NCBI GenBank assembly: GCA_937952095.1
Contig: CALFYG010000089.1
Coordinates: 1 to 64,000, forward strand
Direction of reading: 5' to 3'
From: an uncultured Micrococcales bacterium
Lineage (GTDB): Bacteria; Actinomycetota; Actinomycetes; S36-B12; UBA10799
DNA: 64,000 nucleotides
This document shows, one piece after another, positions 7,825 through 16,578 of this stretch. Position 1 is the stretch's first letter. Each line of letters begins with the position of its first letter. The notes below the pieces were generated by a model that ran no database searches, was not told the origin of the DNA, and was given only the letters and a program-made list of their open reading frames with translations. Made by a program: the position numbers and the translations under genes.

Positions 7825-8774
7825 AAGTGCTCATGTGGCATGTCCACGGCGCCTGGGCGACGGCGTTCGTCCACGGCCGCCACGAGGTGCTCGTTCCCCT
7901 GACACCGGACCGAGGACCCGACGGCCGTGGTCTGCCGGCCACCTACGCATGGCCGGCGTCCGCCCGCGCCGTCTCGCCCGGGGAACTCGCGCAGGAGCAG
8001 TTCGACGTGGTCGTTCTGCAGCGGACCGAGGAGATCGACCTGCTTCGCCTGTGGTGCGGTCTGCGGGCAGGGGTCGATGTGCCCGCGGTGTTCGTCGAAC
8101 ACAATGCGCCACTGCAGCCGGTGGCCAGCCGGCACCCGCTCGCAGAGCAGAGCCGGATCCCCATCGTGCATGTCACGCACTTCAACGCGCTGATGTGGGA
8201 CAACGGGCGGGCCCGGACCGAGGTGATCGAACACGGGATTCCCGACCCGGGGCCGCGGTACCGCGGAACGCTTCCGAGGGCCGCGGTGGTGGTGAATGAA
8301 CCCCTTCGCCGGGGACGCGTCACGGGCACTGATCTCCTGTCGACCGTCGCCGACTCCGCCGCGGTCGACGTCTTCGGCATCGGAACGGCGGCACTGACCA
8401 CCTCGGCCCACCGGCACAAGATCCTCGGTCATGGCGACATCGCTCACGATCCGTTGCTGGATCTCGTCGCCGGGCGCCGGGTGTACGTGCACCTGTGCCG
8501 TTGGACCAGCCTGGGCCTTTCCCTGCTGGAGGCCATGGCGATGGGGATGCCGGTGGTCGGTCTGTCGACCACGGCGGCACCCGAGTCCCTGGCCGCGAGC
8601 GCGGCTGTACTGACCAACGACCCGCATGTCCTGCGCAGCGCGCTGCGCGAGTACCTCAACGACGACGCCGCCGCCGACGCCGCCGGGCGCCGGAACAGGT
8701 CGGCCGTGCTTTCCCGCTTCAGTCTCGAGAGGTTCCAGACCGACTGGGACCGAGTACTCAAGGAGGTCCTCTGA
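7821..8774 (+). CDS. GT4-like glycosyltransferase, short form
   Basis: 317 residues. The N-terminus (MKVLMWHVHGAWATAF) and C-terminal RWTSLGLSLLEAMAMGMPVVGLS identify a GT-B transferase of the GT4 type. In the E-x7-E position the first acid is Thr and the second Glu is kept, a variant I associate with a recurrent actinobacterial subgroup. The donor and acceptor are unknown. ATG at 7821 overlaps the preceding stop; the next gene starts on the last base of this one's TGA (TGATG), implying translational coupling throughout. Confidence 0.8.
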   Translation: MKVLMWHVHGAWATAFVHGRHEVLVPLTPDRGPDGRGLPATYAWPASARAVSPGELAQEQFDVVVLQRTEEIDLLRLWCGLRAGVDVPAVFVEHNAPLQPVASRHPLAEQSRIPIVHVTHFNALMWDNGRARTEVIEHGIPDPGPRYRGTLPRAAVVVNEPLRRGRVTGTDLLSTVADSAAVDVFGIGTAALTTSAHRHKILGHGDIAHDPLLDLVAGRRVYVHLCRWTSLGLSLLEAMAMGMPVVGLSTTAAPESLAASAAVLTNDPHVLRSALREYLNDDAAADAAGRRNRSAVLSRFSLERFQTDWDRVLKEVL

Positions 8775-10000
8775 TGAGGATTGCAATGGTGTCCGAACAT
8801 GCCAGTCCGCTGGCCGTGCTCGGGGGTGTGGATGCCGGCGGCCAGAACGTCCACGTCGATGCACTCGCCCGCAACCTCGCCGCCCGCGGTCACGAGGTGG
8901 TCGTGCACACCCGGCGCGACGACCCTGACCTGCCCACCACCGTCGAGCTCGCACCTCGGTTGCGCGTGCATCACGTCGACGCGGGCCCGCCCACGTATGT
9001 GCCCAAGGACGAATTCGGGCCATTCCTGCCGCGGTTCGCGGAGGAACTCGCACGCTACTGGGGTCGTTGGCGACCCGACATCGTCCACGCGCACTTCTGG
9101 ATGAGCGGGGTGGTGAGCCTACTGGGCACCGAGCAGTACGCGATTCCGTCGGCGATCACATTCCACGCCCTCGGCGTGGTCAAGAAGCGGCACCAGGCGC
9201 AGGCCGACACCAGTCCTGATGTCCGGATCCCCGCCGAGCGGCAACTGATCGCTCGCATGGATCGCATCATCGCCACGTGCAGTGATGAGGTCCGTGAGTT
9301 GCAGGGTCTCGGTGGCGAGATCGACCGCATCGACGTCGTGCCGTGTGGTGTCGATGCGCAGGCCTTCGTGCCCCGGCCCTCGGTGCGGCCCGACGGACGT
9401 CCGTTCCAGGTCCTGTCGCTGGGCCGTCTCGTGCCGCGCAAGGGGGTTGGTGAGGCCGTGCGCATGATGACGGAACTCCCTGATGCGGAGTTGGTGGTCG
9501 CAGGCGGACCGCCCGCGGCCGAGGTGGACGACGACCCGGAGGTCAAGCGGCTCCGATCGTTGGCCAGGGAGCTCGGTGTGGCTGATCGGGTACGCTTCGT
9601 CGGCGCCGTGGACCGCGATCGCGTGCCGCAGCTGGTGGCCGACTGTGACGTGGCCGTGTGCCTTCCCTGGTACGAGCCGTTCGGCATCGTGCCGCTGGAG
9701 ATCATGGCCTGCGGCCGGCCGGTGGTCGGATCTGCGGTCGGGGGCCTTCTCGACACGGTCAGTGACGGCAGGACCGGACTACTCGTAGCACCCAAGGCAC
9801 CGAGTGAGGCTGCTTCGGCCGTGCGGCGTCTGCTCGACGACCCCCGGCGGCGCGCCCGAATGGGTGAGGCCGCACGCCGCAAGGTGGAGCGTCTGTACGA
9901 CTGGCGAGAGGTCGCCGAGGCGACCGAGGCGGTGTACCAGCAGATGTTGCAGGAGCGCGGACCGAAGCAGTCCGTCGCGGTGGGACGGACGGCGCGGTAA
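8774..10000 (+). CDS. GT4 family glycosyltransferase
   Basis: 408-residue canonical GT4 enzyme. The N-terminal VSEHASPLAVLGGVDAGGQN is like MshA and sucrose-phosphate synthase-type enzymes, LGRLVPRKGVGEAVR is the donor-domain entry, and EPFGIVPLEIMACGRPVVG has the complete E-x7-E motif, so it should be active. Resemblance to MshA is general; the operon context argues for glycan assembly rather than mycothiol synthesis. The start overlaps the upstream TGA by one base and the end overlaps the gmhA start (TAATG). Confidence 0.85.
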   Translation: MRIAMVSEHASPLAVLGGVDAGGQNVHVDALARNLAARGHEVVVHTRRDDPDLPTTVELAPRLRVHHVDAGPPTYVPKDEFGPFLPRFAEELARYWGRWRPDIVHAHFWMSGVVSLLGTEQYAIPSAITFHALGVVKKRHQAQADTSPDVRIPAERQLIARMDRIIATCSDEVRELQGLGGEIDRIDVVPCGVDAQAFVPRPSVRPDGRPFQVLSLGRLVPRKGVGEAVRMMTELPDAELVVAGGPPAAEVDDDPEVKRLRSLARELGVADRVRFVGAVDRDRVPQLVADCDVAVCLPWYEPFGIVPLEIMACGRPVVGSAVGGLLDTVSDGRTGLLVAPKAPSEAASAVRRLLDDPRRRARMGEAARRKVERLYDWREVAEATEAVYQQMLQERGPKQSVAVGRTAR

Positions 10001-10635
10001 TGAGTCCCCGAACGGCGGCCCGGACCTCGGGACCGGACATCGAGATCCTGGTCGACCCCTTGGTCCAGGAACACCGAGCGGCAACAGTGTCAGCCCTGGA
10101 GCTGGCGGGCCCGGCGCTGGAGAAGGTGGCTGCGTGGGGCCGACGTCTGGCCGAGAAGTTGTCCACGGGCGGTCGTCTGCTGGTGTGCGGCAACGGCGGT
10201 AGCGCCGCAGAGGCTCAGCATCTGAGCGCGGAGATCGTGGGCCGTTTCCGGGACGACCGCCCGGCCTTCTCCGCACTGGCGCTGCATGCCGAGACCTCGA
10301 GTCTGACCGCGATCGCCAACGATTACGGCCACGTGCACATGTACGCGCGGCAGGTGGAGGCGCACGCCAATCCCGGTGATGTGCTCCTTCTGCTGTCGAC
10401 GAGCGGCCGTAGCCCGAATCTTCTCGAGGCGGCTGATCGCGCCAACCGGCTCGGCGTGCGCACCTGGGGTCTCACCGGACCTGCCCCCAATCCTTTGGCA
10501 CAGCGCTGCGATGAGGCCGCGACCGTGCCGAGCGTGTCCACCAGCGCGATCCAGGAGGTGCACCTGGTCGCCGTTCACGTGCTCTGTGCAGCATTCGACG
10601 CCGCATTGCCGGCCACTTCGCGGCAGGTGCTCTGA
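10000..10635 (+). CDS. gmhA: Sedoheptulose 7-phosphate isomerase (phosphoheptose isomerase)
   Basis: 211-residue SIS-domain protein. It has the GmhA signature CGNGGSAAEAQHLSAEIVGRF with His74 and Glu78, LLLSTSGRSPN for phosphate binding, and IQEVHLVAVH with Gln185, His188 and His193. These are the metal and catalytic residues expected from known GmhA enzymes. It makes D-glycero-D-manno-heptose 7-phosphate from sedoheptulose 7-phosphate, the first step of nucleotide-heptose synthesis. It overlaps the adjacent genes by 1 nt on both sides. Confidence 0.93.
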   Translation: MSPRTAARTSGPDIEILVDPLVQEHRAATVSALELAGPALEKVAAWGRRLAEKLSTGGRLLVCGNGGSAAEAQHLSAEIVGRFRDDRPAFSALALHAETSSLTAIANDYGHVHMYARQVEAHANPGDVLLLLSTSGRSPNLLEAADRANRLGVRTWGLTGPAPNPLAQRCDEAATVPSVSTSAIQEVHLVAVHVLCAAFDAALPATSRQVL

Positions 10636-12038
10636 TGTCCCCGGATTGGACCGACGCGCCGCCGCTGGTGGTCGTGGGCGACAGCCTCCTGGATGTCGAT
10701 GTAGACGGCTCCTGCACGCGAATGTGCCCCGACGAACCGGCCCCGGTGGTCGATGCCAGCCGGAGGATCGATCGCCCAGGAGGTGCCGGTCTTGCGGCGC
10801 TGCTCGCCGCCCGTGACCGCCCGGTCGTGCTTGTCACCGCGATCGGTGCCGATGAGGCAGGTGAGCGACTGCGGGAGCTGCTGGACGGACGCGTCACGCT
10901 TGTCGATCTCGGCGCCGCACACACCGTGGTCAAGACGAGGGTGCGTGTGGATGGCCGCACGCTGGTGCGAATCGACGAGTCCGGTACCGGGCATCCGGGC
11001 ATTCATGGCGTGCCCGACGACGTCGCCGCCTGGTTGCGGTCCGCCGCTGCGGTGCTGGTCAGCGATTACGGCCTCGGAGTCACCTGTGAACCCGGCATCC
11101 GTCGGCTACTGGCGGCGGGACCCACTGTGTGGGACCCCCATCCTCGCGGCGCACAGCCCGTGCCCGGCGTCACGCTGGTTACCCCCAACGTCCAGGAGGC
11201 GTCGTACTTCTCAGGCCTGACAGGCAGCGGTCTGGCCGCCGCGATCAGGCAGGGCACGGACCTTGTCGAGCGCTGGTCCGCCAGCGGCGTGGCGGTTACG
11301 CGTGGCCGCGACGGGGTTGTCCTGTGCGCGCCGGACAGCCCGCCGCTGGTCGTGCCCGCCGAGCGGATACATGCAGGCGACACGTGCGGTGCAGGCGACG
11401 CGTTCGCGGCCGGTACCGCCCTCGCCCTGGCCACCGGGGCTGATGCCGCGCAGGCGCTGTCGGCCGGCGTTCGGCGAGCCGGGGACTTCCTGGGCAGGGG
11501 AGCGGTGGCAGGCCTGGATGCCCCTGAGTTCCGTGCGCCGACGCCGATCGGTGCCGATCAGGTCGTCGCCCGCACGCGAGCCGGCGGTGGCACCGTCGTG
11601 ATGACCGGTGGCTGCTTCGATCTGCTGCATGCGGGCCATGTGGCGTATCTGGAGGCGGCCCGGTCGCTGGGCGACTGTCTGGTGGTCGCCCTCAACAGTG
11701 ACGACAGTGTGCGCGGACTCAAGGGACCGGGCCGTCCGCTGGTTCCGGCCGCGGACCGCAGCCGGGTCCTGAGTGCCTTGGCCTGCGTCGACGCGGTCGA
11801 GGTGTTCGAGACCAGCACCCCGGTCCCGGTCCTCGAGCGCCTCAAGCCGGACATCTTCGCCAAGGGCGGGGACTACCGGGGCCACTCGATCCCGGAGGCC
11901 GCCGCGGTGCAGGCCTACGGCGGCCAGGTGGTTGTGCTGCCCGAACTGATCGGGCGCAGCAGTACCCGCCTCGTGCATGCGGCACGTGGAGCGGATCACG
12001 CAGTGGAGGAGCAGACATGTCGGACGCAGTCGGCCTAG
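10635..12038 (+). CDS. HldE-like heptose kinase / nucleotidyltransferase, copy 1
   Basis: 467 residues: an N-terminal PfkB/ribokinase-type kinase (about 1-310; GDTCGAGDAFAAG is the catalytic and anion-hole motif) and a C-terminal cytidylyltransferase-like domain (about 320-455; GGCFDLLHAGHVAYLEAA with the HxGH motif). This is the E. coli HldE architecture (7-phosphate kinase plus ADP-heptose synthase). The kinase sugar-binding stretch reads PGGAGLAALLAA and lacks the Asn of the usual GGxxN motif, unlike copy 2, so its kinase activity or substrate may have changed. It overlaps the SDR gene by 22 nt. Confidence 0.85.
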   Translation: MSPDWTDAPPLVVVGDSLLDVDVDGSCTRMCPDEPAPVVDASRRIDRPGGAGLAALLAARDRPVVLVTAIGADEAGERLRELLDGRVTLVDLGAAHTVVKTRVRVDGRTLVRIDESGTGHPGIHGVPDDVAAWLRSAAAVLVSDYGLGVTCEPGIRRLLAAGPTVWDPHPRGAQPVPGVTLVTPNVQEASYFSGLTGSGLAAAIRQGTDLVERWSASGVAVTRGRDGVVLCAPDSPPLVVPAERIHAGDTCGAGDAFAAGTALALATGADAAQALSAGVRRAGDFLGRGAVAGLDAPEFRAPTPIGADQVVARTRAGGGTVVMTGGCFDLLHAGHVAYLEAARSLGDCLVVALNSDDSVRGLKGPGRPLVPAADRSRVLSALACVDAVEVFETSTPVPVLERLKPDIFAKGGDYRGHSIPEAAAVQAYGGQVVVLPELIGRSSTRLVHAARGADHAVEEQTCRTQSA

Positions 12039-12706
12039 GCCGGGTACTCATCACCGGAGGGGCATCCGGGCTCGGCGCAGCGGTGGCCGACGGCGTGGCA
12101 GCTGCCGGTGGAGAACCGATCGTGATGGACCTCGTCGCGCCTCGGCGCTCCCACGTCCACTTCGCCGTCGATCTCGCGGATACGGCAATGACCGAATCCG
12201 TGACGTCCTTCATCGCCGCGGATGGCCTCGACGCGGTGGTGACCTGTGCCGCGATCGACTCCTGCGGCCCGCTCGAGACGGTGAAGACCGAGGACTGGGA
12301 GCGCGTGGTTCAGGTCAATCTGATGGGTACTGCGGCTGTGATTCGGGCCTCGATGAGTGCCCTGCTGGAGTCCCAGGGGCAGGTCGTGACGGTGGCATCC
12401 ACCTTGGGCAGGCGCGCCTTGCCCGACGCCTCCGCCTACTGTGCCTCCAAGTTCGGCGTGGTGGGCCTGACGCGGGCGCTCAATGCGGAGATGGGGCACC
12501 GTCTGCGCGTCACCTGTGTCATGCCGGGGGGGATGGACACCCCGTTCTTCGACGGCCGGCCACAGAAGTACAGGCCGGCCGCCGACGCCCCCCTGATGGT
12601 GCCGGAGGACGTGGCGGAGGTCATCGTGGACGTCCTTCGCCGGCGGGGATCGGCCACCGTCCCGGAGATCATGATCACCCCTGGTGGGGAGACCTCATGG
12701 CCGTAG
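12017..12706 (+). CDS. Classical short-chain dehydrogenase/reductase in the heptose operon
   Basis: 229-residue classical SDR: TGGASGLG cofactor motif (13-20), Ser128, and the YCASK catalytic motif (Tyr141, Lys145). It is much shorter than HldD or other extended SDR epimerases (about 310 residues), so it is not an ADP-heptose 6-epimerase. It may oxidise or reduce a sugar intermediate or nucleotide sugar. It starts inside the end of hldE copy 1 and overlaps the next gene by 10 nt. The substrate cannot be told from sequence. Confidence 0.85.
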   Translation: MSDAVGLGRVLITGGASGLGAAVADGVAAAGGEPIVMDLVAPRRSHVHFAVDLADTAMTESVTSFIAADGLDAVVTCAAIDSCGPLETVKTEDWERVVQVNLMGTAAVIRASMSALLESQGQVVTVASTLGRRALPDASAYCASKFGVVGLTRALNAEMGHRLRVTCVMPGGMDTPFFDGRPQKYRPAADAPLMVPEDVAEVIVDVLRRRGSATVPEIMITPGGETSWP

Positions 12707-13587
12707 CCCTGGCGCTGCGTGCCGCCGGTGTGGGTGACCTGCTCACGGCGGTCCCGGCCCTGCGCGCCGTGGCGCAATGCGATGGGGTACGCCGACTGGA
12801 GATCGCAGCACCAGGTTGGCTGCATCCGCTGGTACATCTCGTTCCGGGGGTCGCAGGGGCGGTTGATGTCGATGGGCTGATCCCACGACGTGATCTGTCG
12901 GACGCCGTGGCGTTCAACATGCACGGTCGAGGCCCGCAGAGCCATCAGGCGCTGATGACCCGGGAGCCCAGGGAGCTGGTGGCGTTCGCGTGCCCCGGGG
13001 TGTGGGAGACCGGTCCGGAGTGGTTCGTGGATCCGGAGGAGCCGGAGCGGGAGAGGTTCTGCAGGCTCGTGCGCTGGATCGGTCTGGACGCAGACCCCGA
13101 ACTGGTGGGCATTCGCCGTCCGGATCGCAGGAGTTCGTACGGTCACGTCGTTCTGCATGTCGGCGGCACGGACCCACGACGCAGATGGCCTCCCGAGTAC
13201 TTCGCCGATCTGGCCCGCCGGTTGGCCGGCCACCGCATCGTGCTCACCGGGGGACCCGCCGACATCGTGATAGCCCGCCGCACCGCACACCTGGCCGGTC
13301 TGGCCAGCGATCAGGTTCTGGCAGGCCGGCTGGGACTCGAGGACCTTGCGGCGTTGATCGCCGACGCGCGCCTCGTGGTGACCGGGGACACGGGCGCGGC
13401 ACACCTGGCCCACGCGTACGGCGTTGCCTCCGTGGTGGTGTTCGGGCCCGCCTCTCCCGGACAGTGGGGGCCGCCCACCGCCGTCCGCTCGATCGTTCTG
13501 CGTGGTCCGGGCGAGGAACCGCTCGCGGCGGATGTGCCCGTGGCCGATGTGGAGAAGTCTGTGGCTGCGCTGCTGGAGCAGTCATGA
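12697..13587 (+). CDS. GT9 heptosyltransferase-like glycosyltransferase (second copy)
   Basis: 296 residues, the shortest of the three GT9 proteins here. RAAGVGDLLTAVPALRAV is the family N-terminal motif, VVLHVGGTDPRRRWPPEYFADLA the donor-domain entry, and VVTGDTGAAHLAHAYGVASVVVFGP the GT9 signature. It starts within the end of the SDR gene and its TGA overlaps the start of hldE copy 2. The acceptor is unknown. Confidence 0.85.
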   Translation: MAVALALRAAGVGDLLTAVPALRAVAQCDGVRRLEIAAPGWLHPLVHLVPGVAGAVDVDGLIPRRDLSDAVAFNMHGRGPQSHQALMTREPRELVAFACPGVWETGPEWFVDPEEPERERFCRLVRWIGLDADPELVGIRRPDRRSSYGHVVLHVGGTDPRRRWPPEYFADLARRLAGHRIVLTGGPADIVIARRTAHLAGLASDQVLAGRLGLEDLAALIADARLVVTGDTGAAHLAHAYGVASVVVFGPASPGQWGPPTAVRSIVLRGPGEEPLAADVPVADVEKSVAALLEQS

Positions 13588-15146
13588 ATGGTCCTCCGGA
13601 GCTGCAGAAGTTGCCGAATACTCAGAATCCATCGGGTCCGTCGAAACCGTCGCATCCGTGGAATCTGCAGGCTGCTTCGGACGACCCGGATCGTTGGCAA
13701 CTTCAGCGGCTGGTGCCGTCCTTGGCCTGGGGCCGCGTGCTGGTCGTCGGCGATGTCCTGCTCGATGAGTGGCTACAGGGGTCATGCGCGCGGATCGCAC
13801 GGGAGGCTCCGGTGCCCACGGTCACCATCGGCTATCGCGACGCCGCACCCGGAGGTGGCGGCAACACGGCGGTGAACGTCGCCAGTCTGGGTGGCCAGGC
13901 CCGCCTGATCTGCACTGTGGGCGATGACGTCGTGGCCGACGAGCTGGTGGGCCACCTTCGGCGCCGCGGTGTGGATCCGTCCCTGGTGAGGGTCCCTGGG
14001 CGGCGCACGGTGGCCAAGCGGCGGGTCGTCGTGGACGGGCACGTCCTCGCGCGCTTCGACGAAGGTGACACCGGGCCGACTCCCGAGGCGATCGACATCG
14101 AAGTGGCCGAGCGCGTGCGCGCCCTGGCGCAGTCCAGCGATGCGGTCGTGGTGGCGGACTACGGACTCGGGACGTTGGGGGGAGCCGCCGTCAAGGAGGC
14201 ACTCGCACACGTGGGTACGAGGATCCCGCTGGTGGTCGACGCTCACGACGTGTGTGCCTGGAGCGGAGTGAATCCCGGTGTGGTCACTCCCAACTGGTCC
14301 GAGACCGCCGACATCCTGGGCCTCGACCCGCGCATGACGGGGCAGGCGCGCATCGAGCGCATCTGGGGTCACCGGCAGAGGCTGATGGCTGCGACCGGTA
14401 GCAGGCAGGTGATCGCAACGTTGGACGGTGATGGGGCCCTGATAGTCGATGCCGAGGGGGTGCGCCACATACCCACGCGCAGGGTGGTCGATGAGCACAG
14501 CGCCGGGGCGGGGGACACATTCGCTGCAGCGCTGGCCCTGTCCCTGGCGGTCGGCGCCCCGATGGCGCAGGCCGCACATCTGGCGGTCTCCGCGGCCACG
14601 GTGGTCGTGCAGCGCCCCGGTACCGCGACGTGTTCGGCCGCCGACCTCGTCGCCGGCCCGGACACCGCACTGCTCACGACCGAACAACTCGCCGGGCTCT
14701 GTCGCGAGCATCGGCACGCTGGCCGCACGATCGCCTTCACCAACGGGTGCTTCGACGTACTCCACGCCGGGCACGTCGCGAGTCTGCGGGCTGCCGCCGA
14801 GCAGGCCGATGTCGTGGTGGTCGCCCTCGACAGCGACGCCGGGGTGCGTGCGGTGAAGGGTCCTGGTCGCCCGGTGAACCGCCTGGCCGACCGCGCCGCG
14901 GTGCTGGCCGCCCTGGACACCGTGGACCACGTGGTGTCGTTCGACCGGCCGGCCCCCGTGTCACTCATCGAGATGATCCGCCCCGACGTGTACGTCAAGG
15001 GGGAGGATCACGACATCAGCACGTTGCCCGAGGCTCAGGCTGTGACCCGGTTCGGCGGGCGCCTTCACCGTGTGCCACTGCTGCCGGACCGTTCGACCAG
15101 CAGTGTGATCGCCGCGTGTGCCGCGGCACAGGGGCGCCCGGCGTGA
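13584..15146 (+). CDS. hldE: HldE-like heptose kinase / nucleotidyltransferase, copy 2
   Basis: 520 residues. About 45 N-terminal residues are a low-complexity Pro/Ser/Asn-rich extension. A PfkB-type kinase follows (RVLVVGDVLLDEW, the complete GGGGN sugar motif at 90-94, HSAGAGDTFAAALAL), then the nucleotidyltransferase (TNGCFDVLHAGHVASLRAAA, KGPGRPVNRLADRA, DVYVKGEDHD). All expected motifs are intact, so this is the more canonical of the two HldE-like genes. It overlaps both neighbours by 4 nt. Two HldE paralogues in one operon are unusual; they may act on different heptoses or form a heteromeric pair. Confidence 0.9.
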   Translation: MNGPPELQKLPNTQNPSGPSKPSHPWNLQAASDDPDRWQLQRLVPSLAWGRVLVVGDVLLDEWLQGSCARIAREAPVPTVTIGYRDAAPGGGGNTAVNVASLGGQARLICTVGDDVVADELVGHLRRRGVDPSLVRVPGRRTVAKRRVVVDGHVLARFDEGDTGPTPEAIDIEVAERVRALAQSSDAVVVADYGLGTLGGAAVKEALAHVGTRIPLVVDAHDVCAWSGVNPGVVTPNWSETADILGLDPRMTGQARIERIWGHRQRLMAATGSRQVIATLDGDGALIVDAEGVRHIPTRRVVDEHSAGAGDTFAAALALSLAVGAPMAQAAHLAVSAATVVVQRPGTATCSAADLVAGPDTALLTTEQLAGLCREHRHAGRTIAFTNGCFDVLHAGHVASLRAAAEQADVVVVALDSDAGVRAVKGPGRPVNRLADRAAVLAALDTVDHVVSFDRPAPVSLIEMIRPDVYVKGEDHDISTLPEAQAVTRFGGRLHRVPLLPDRSTSSVIAACAAAQGRPA

Positions 15147-16255
15147 GTCCTACCCCCCGCGAGCTGCCACGGCTCGATCATGTCGAGTCGATCGCCGTGC
15201 TGCGGGCCAACGCGATGGGGGACTACATCGCAGCCGAGCCGGCGCTGACCGCGTTGCGCAGCGCAGCGCCGCGCGCACACATCACCCTTCTCGCCTCCGC
15301 CTGGCACTTGGAGGCTCTGGCCGGGCGGCCCGGACCCGTCGACGAGGTGATCGTCCTGCCGGAAGTCCCTGGCGGCGCCGCCGTGGAGGAATCCGACTTC
15401 ATCGCCGGCTTGCGATCACGGCGTTTCGAGATCGCGTTGCAGATGCACGGTGGTGGCCGCAACAGCAACCCGATCGTGGGCGCGCTCGGAGCCTCGTTCA
15501 CCGCCGGTTTCCAGGCGGATGATGCGCCGCCCTTGGACGCCACCCTCGCGTACCAGTACTGGCAGCCGGAGGTGTTCAAGTGGCTCGATGTCGTCGGTCT
15601 GTTGGGTGTGGTGGCCCAGCGGGTGCGACCGCGGTTCCCGGTCATTGCTGAAGACCGCCGCGCTGCAGCCGAGAGCCTGGCCATGGCAGGCGTCGAGCCC
15701 GACACGGCGTACGTCGTGATTCATCCTGGCGCGACCGATCCGCAGCGTCGGTGGCCGGCGCAGCGGTTCGCGCAGGTCGCCGAAGCACTGCGCTGCATGG
15801 GGTTACAGGTCGTCGTGATCGGGACCCCCTCAGAAGGACCCGTCGTCGAGGAGGTGGTCCGTAACGCCCCCGGTGCGGTAGCTGTATCGACGCCGGACTT
15901 CGCGGCGCTGGTCGGCGTGCTGGAGGGGTCTCGGTTGCTGGTGGGCAACGACAGCGGTCCGCGGCACCTCGCAGAGGCCGTCGGGACCGCCACGGTTTCG
16001 ATCTACTGGTGCGGCAATGTGATCAACGCCGGTCCGCTGTCACGCGATCGACACCGGGTACACATCTCCTGGACCACACACTGCCCGCAATGCGGCCGGA
16101 TTCGTGTTGGGGAGCCCTTCCCCCCGCGTTGTTACGATGAAATCAGTTTCGTCAGCGACGTCCGGACGCAGTCGGTGATCCGAAGCGCCGAGGAGTTGCT
16201 CGGTCCGGCGGGCACCATCCACCGACGATGCGACGGCAGGAGGGCGGCGTCATGA
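15143..16255 (+). CDS. GT9 heptosyltransferase-like glycosyltransferase (third copy)
   Basis: 370 residues. VLRANAMGDYIAAEPALTAL is the N-terminal GT9 motif, VVIHPGATDPQRRWPAQRFAQVA the donor-domain entry, and LLVGNDSGPRHLAEAVGTATVSIYW the signature. A Cys-rich C-terminal segment (HCPQCGRI, PPRCYDE) could bind a metal or be a disulfide pair. GTG start at 15143 overlaps the hldE copy 2 stop (GTGA). Its own TGA overlaps the STAS gene start, so the glycan operon runs without a break into regulatory genes. Confidence 0.87.
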   Translation: MSPTPRELPRLDHVESIAVLRANAMGDYIAAEPALTALRSAAPRAHITLLASAWHLEALAGRPGPVDEVIVLPEVPGGAAVEESDFIAGLRSRRFEIALQMHGGGRNSNPIVGALGASFTAGFQADDAPPLDATLAYQYWQPEVFKWLDVVGLLGVVAQRVRPRFPVIAEDRRAAAESLAMAGVEPDTAYVVIHPGATDPQRRWPAQRFAQVAEALRCMGLQVVVIGTPSEGPVVEEVVRNAPGAVAVSTPDFAALVGVLEGSRLLVGNDSGPRHLAEAVGTATVSIYWCGNVINAGPLSRDRHRVHISWTTHCPQCGRIRVGEPFPPRCYDEISFVSDVRTQSVIRSAEELLGPAGTIHRRCDGRRAAS

Positions 16256-16578
16256 GCACGGACCCGTCGAGGCTGGTCGTCTCCGACTCGGTGGCGAGGC
16301 TGATCCTTGCCGCGGAAGTCACTGGTGAGGACTCGGAACTGGTGCGAGAGCGCGTCAGTTCTGAGCTGCGGCAGCCGCTCTCGCGCTTCGTGATCGATCT
16401 GTCTGCGTGCAAGTTCCTGGACCCGGAGGCCGTCGATCTGATCGGCTCAGTGATGGGCGTGGCCGACCAGCGGGACATACCCATCGTCCTTGAAGGTGCG
16501 TCGGCCAACGTGCGAGTGATTCTCGGGATCGCCGGACTGCTGGACTTCCCGGCCGACCGGGGAGAGGGTGGATCATGA
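16252..16578 (+). CDS. STAS-domain anti-anti-sigma factor-like protein
   Basis: 108 residues, a single SpoIIAA/RsbV-like STAS domain. The conserved strand-turn reads FVIDLSACKFLDPEAVDLIG. In SpoIIAA and RsbV this turn is D-S-S-G, with the second Ser phosphorylated by the anti-sigma kinase. Here it is Asp57-Pro58-Glu59-Ala60, so the phosphorylatable Ser is replaced by Glu. The protein either cannot be switched by phosphorylation or mimics a fixed state (inference). It is translationally coupled to the third GT9 gene and overlaps the ANTAR-GAF gene by 4 nt. Confidence 0.82.
   Translation: MSTDPSRLVVSDSVARLILAAEVTGEDSELVRERVSSELRQPLSRFVIDLSACKFLDPEAVDLIGSVMGVADQRDIPIVLEGASANVRVILGIAGLLDFPADRGEGGS

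Noticed and set aside
12017..12706. SDR gene as HldD epimerase
   Set aside because: It is a 229-residue classical SDR with a YCASK motif, whereas HldD is an extended SDR of about 310 residues.
6281..16255. Secondary-metabolite (septacidin- or hygromycin-like heptose) gene cluster
   Set aside because: No aminoglycoside or nucleoside scaffold genes, resistance or export genes are present; the content is precursor synthesis plus glycosyltransferases with regulatory genes.
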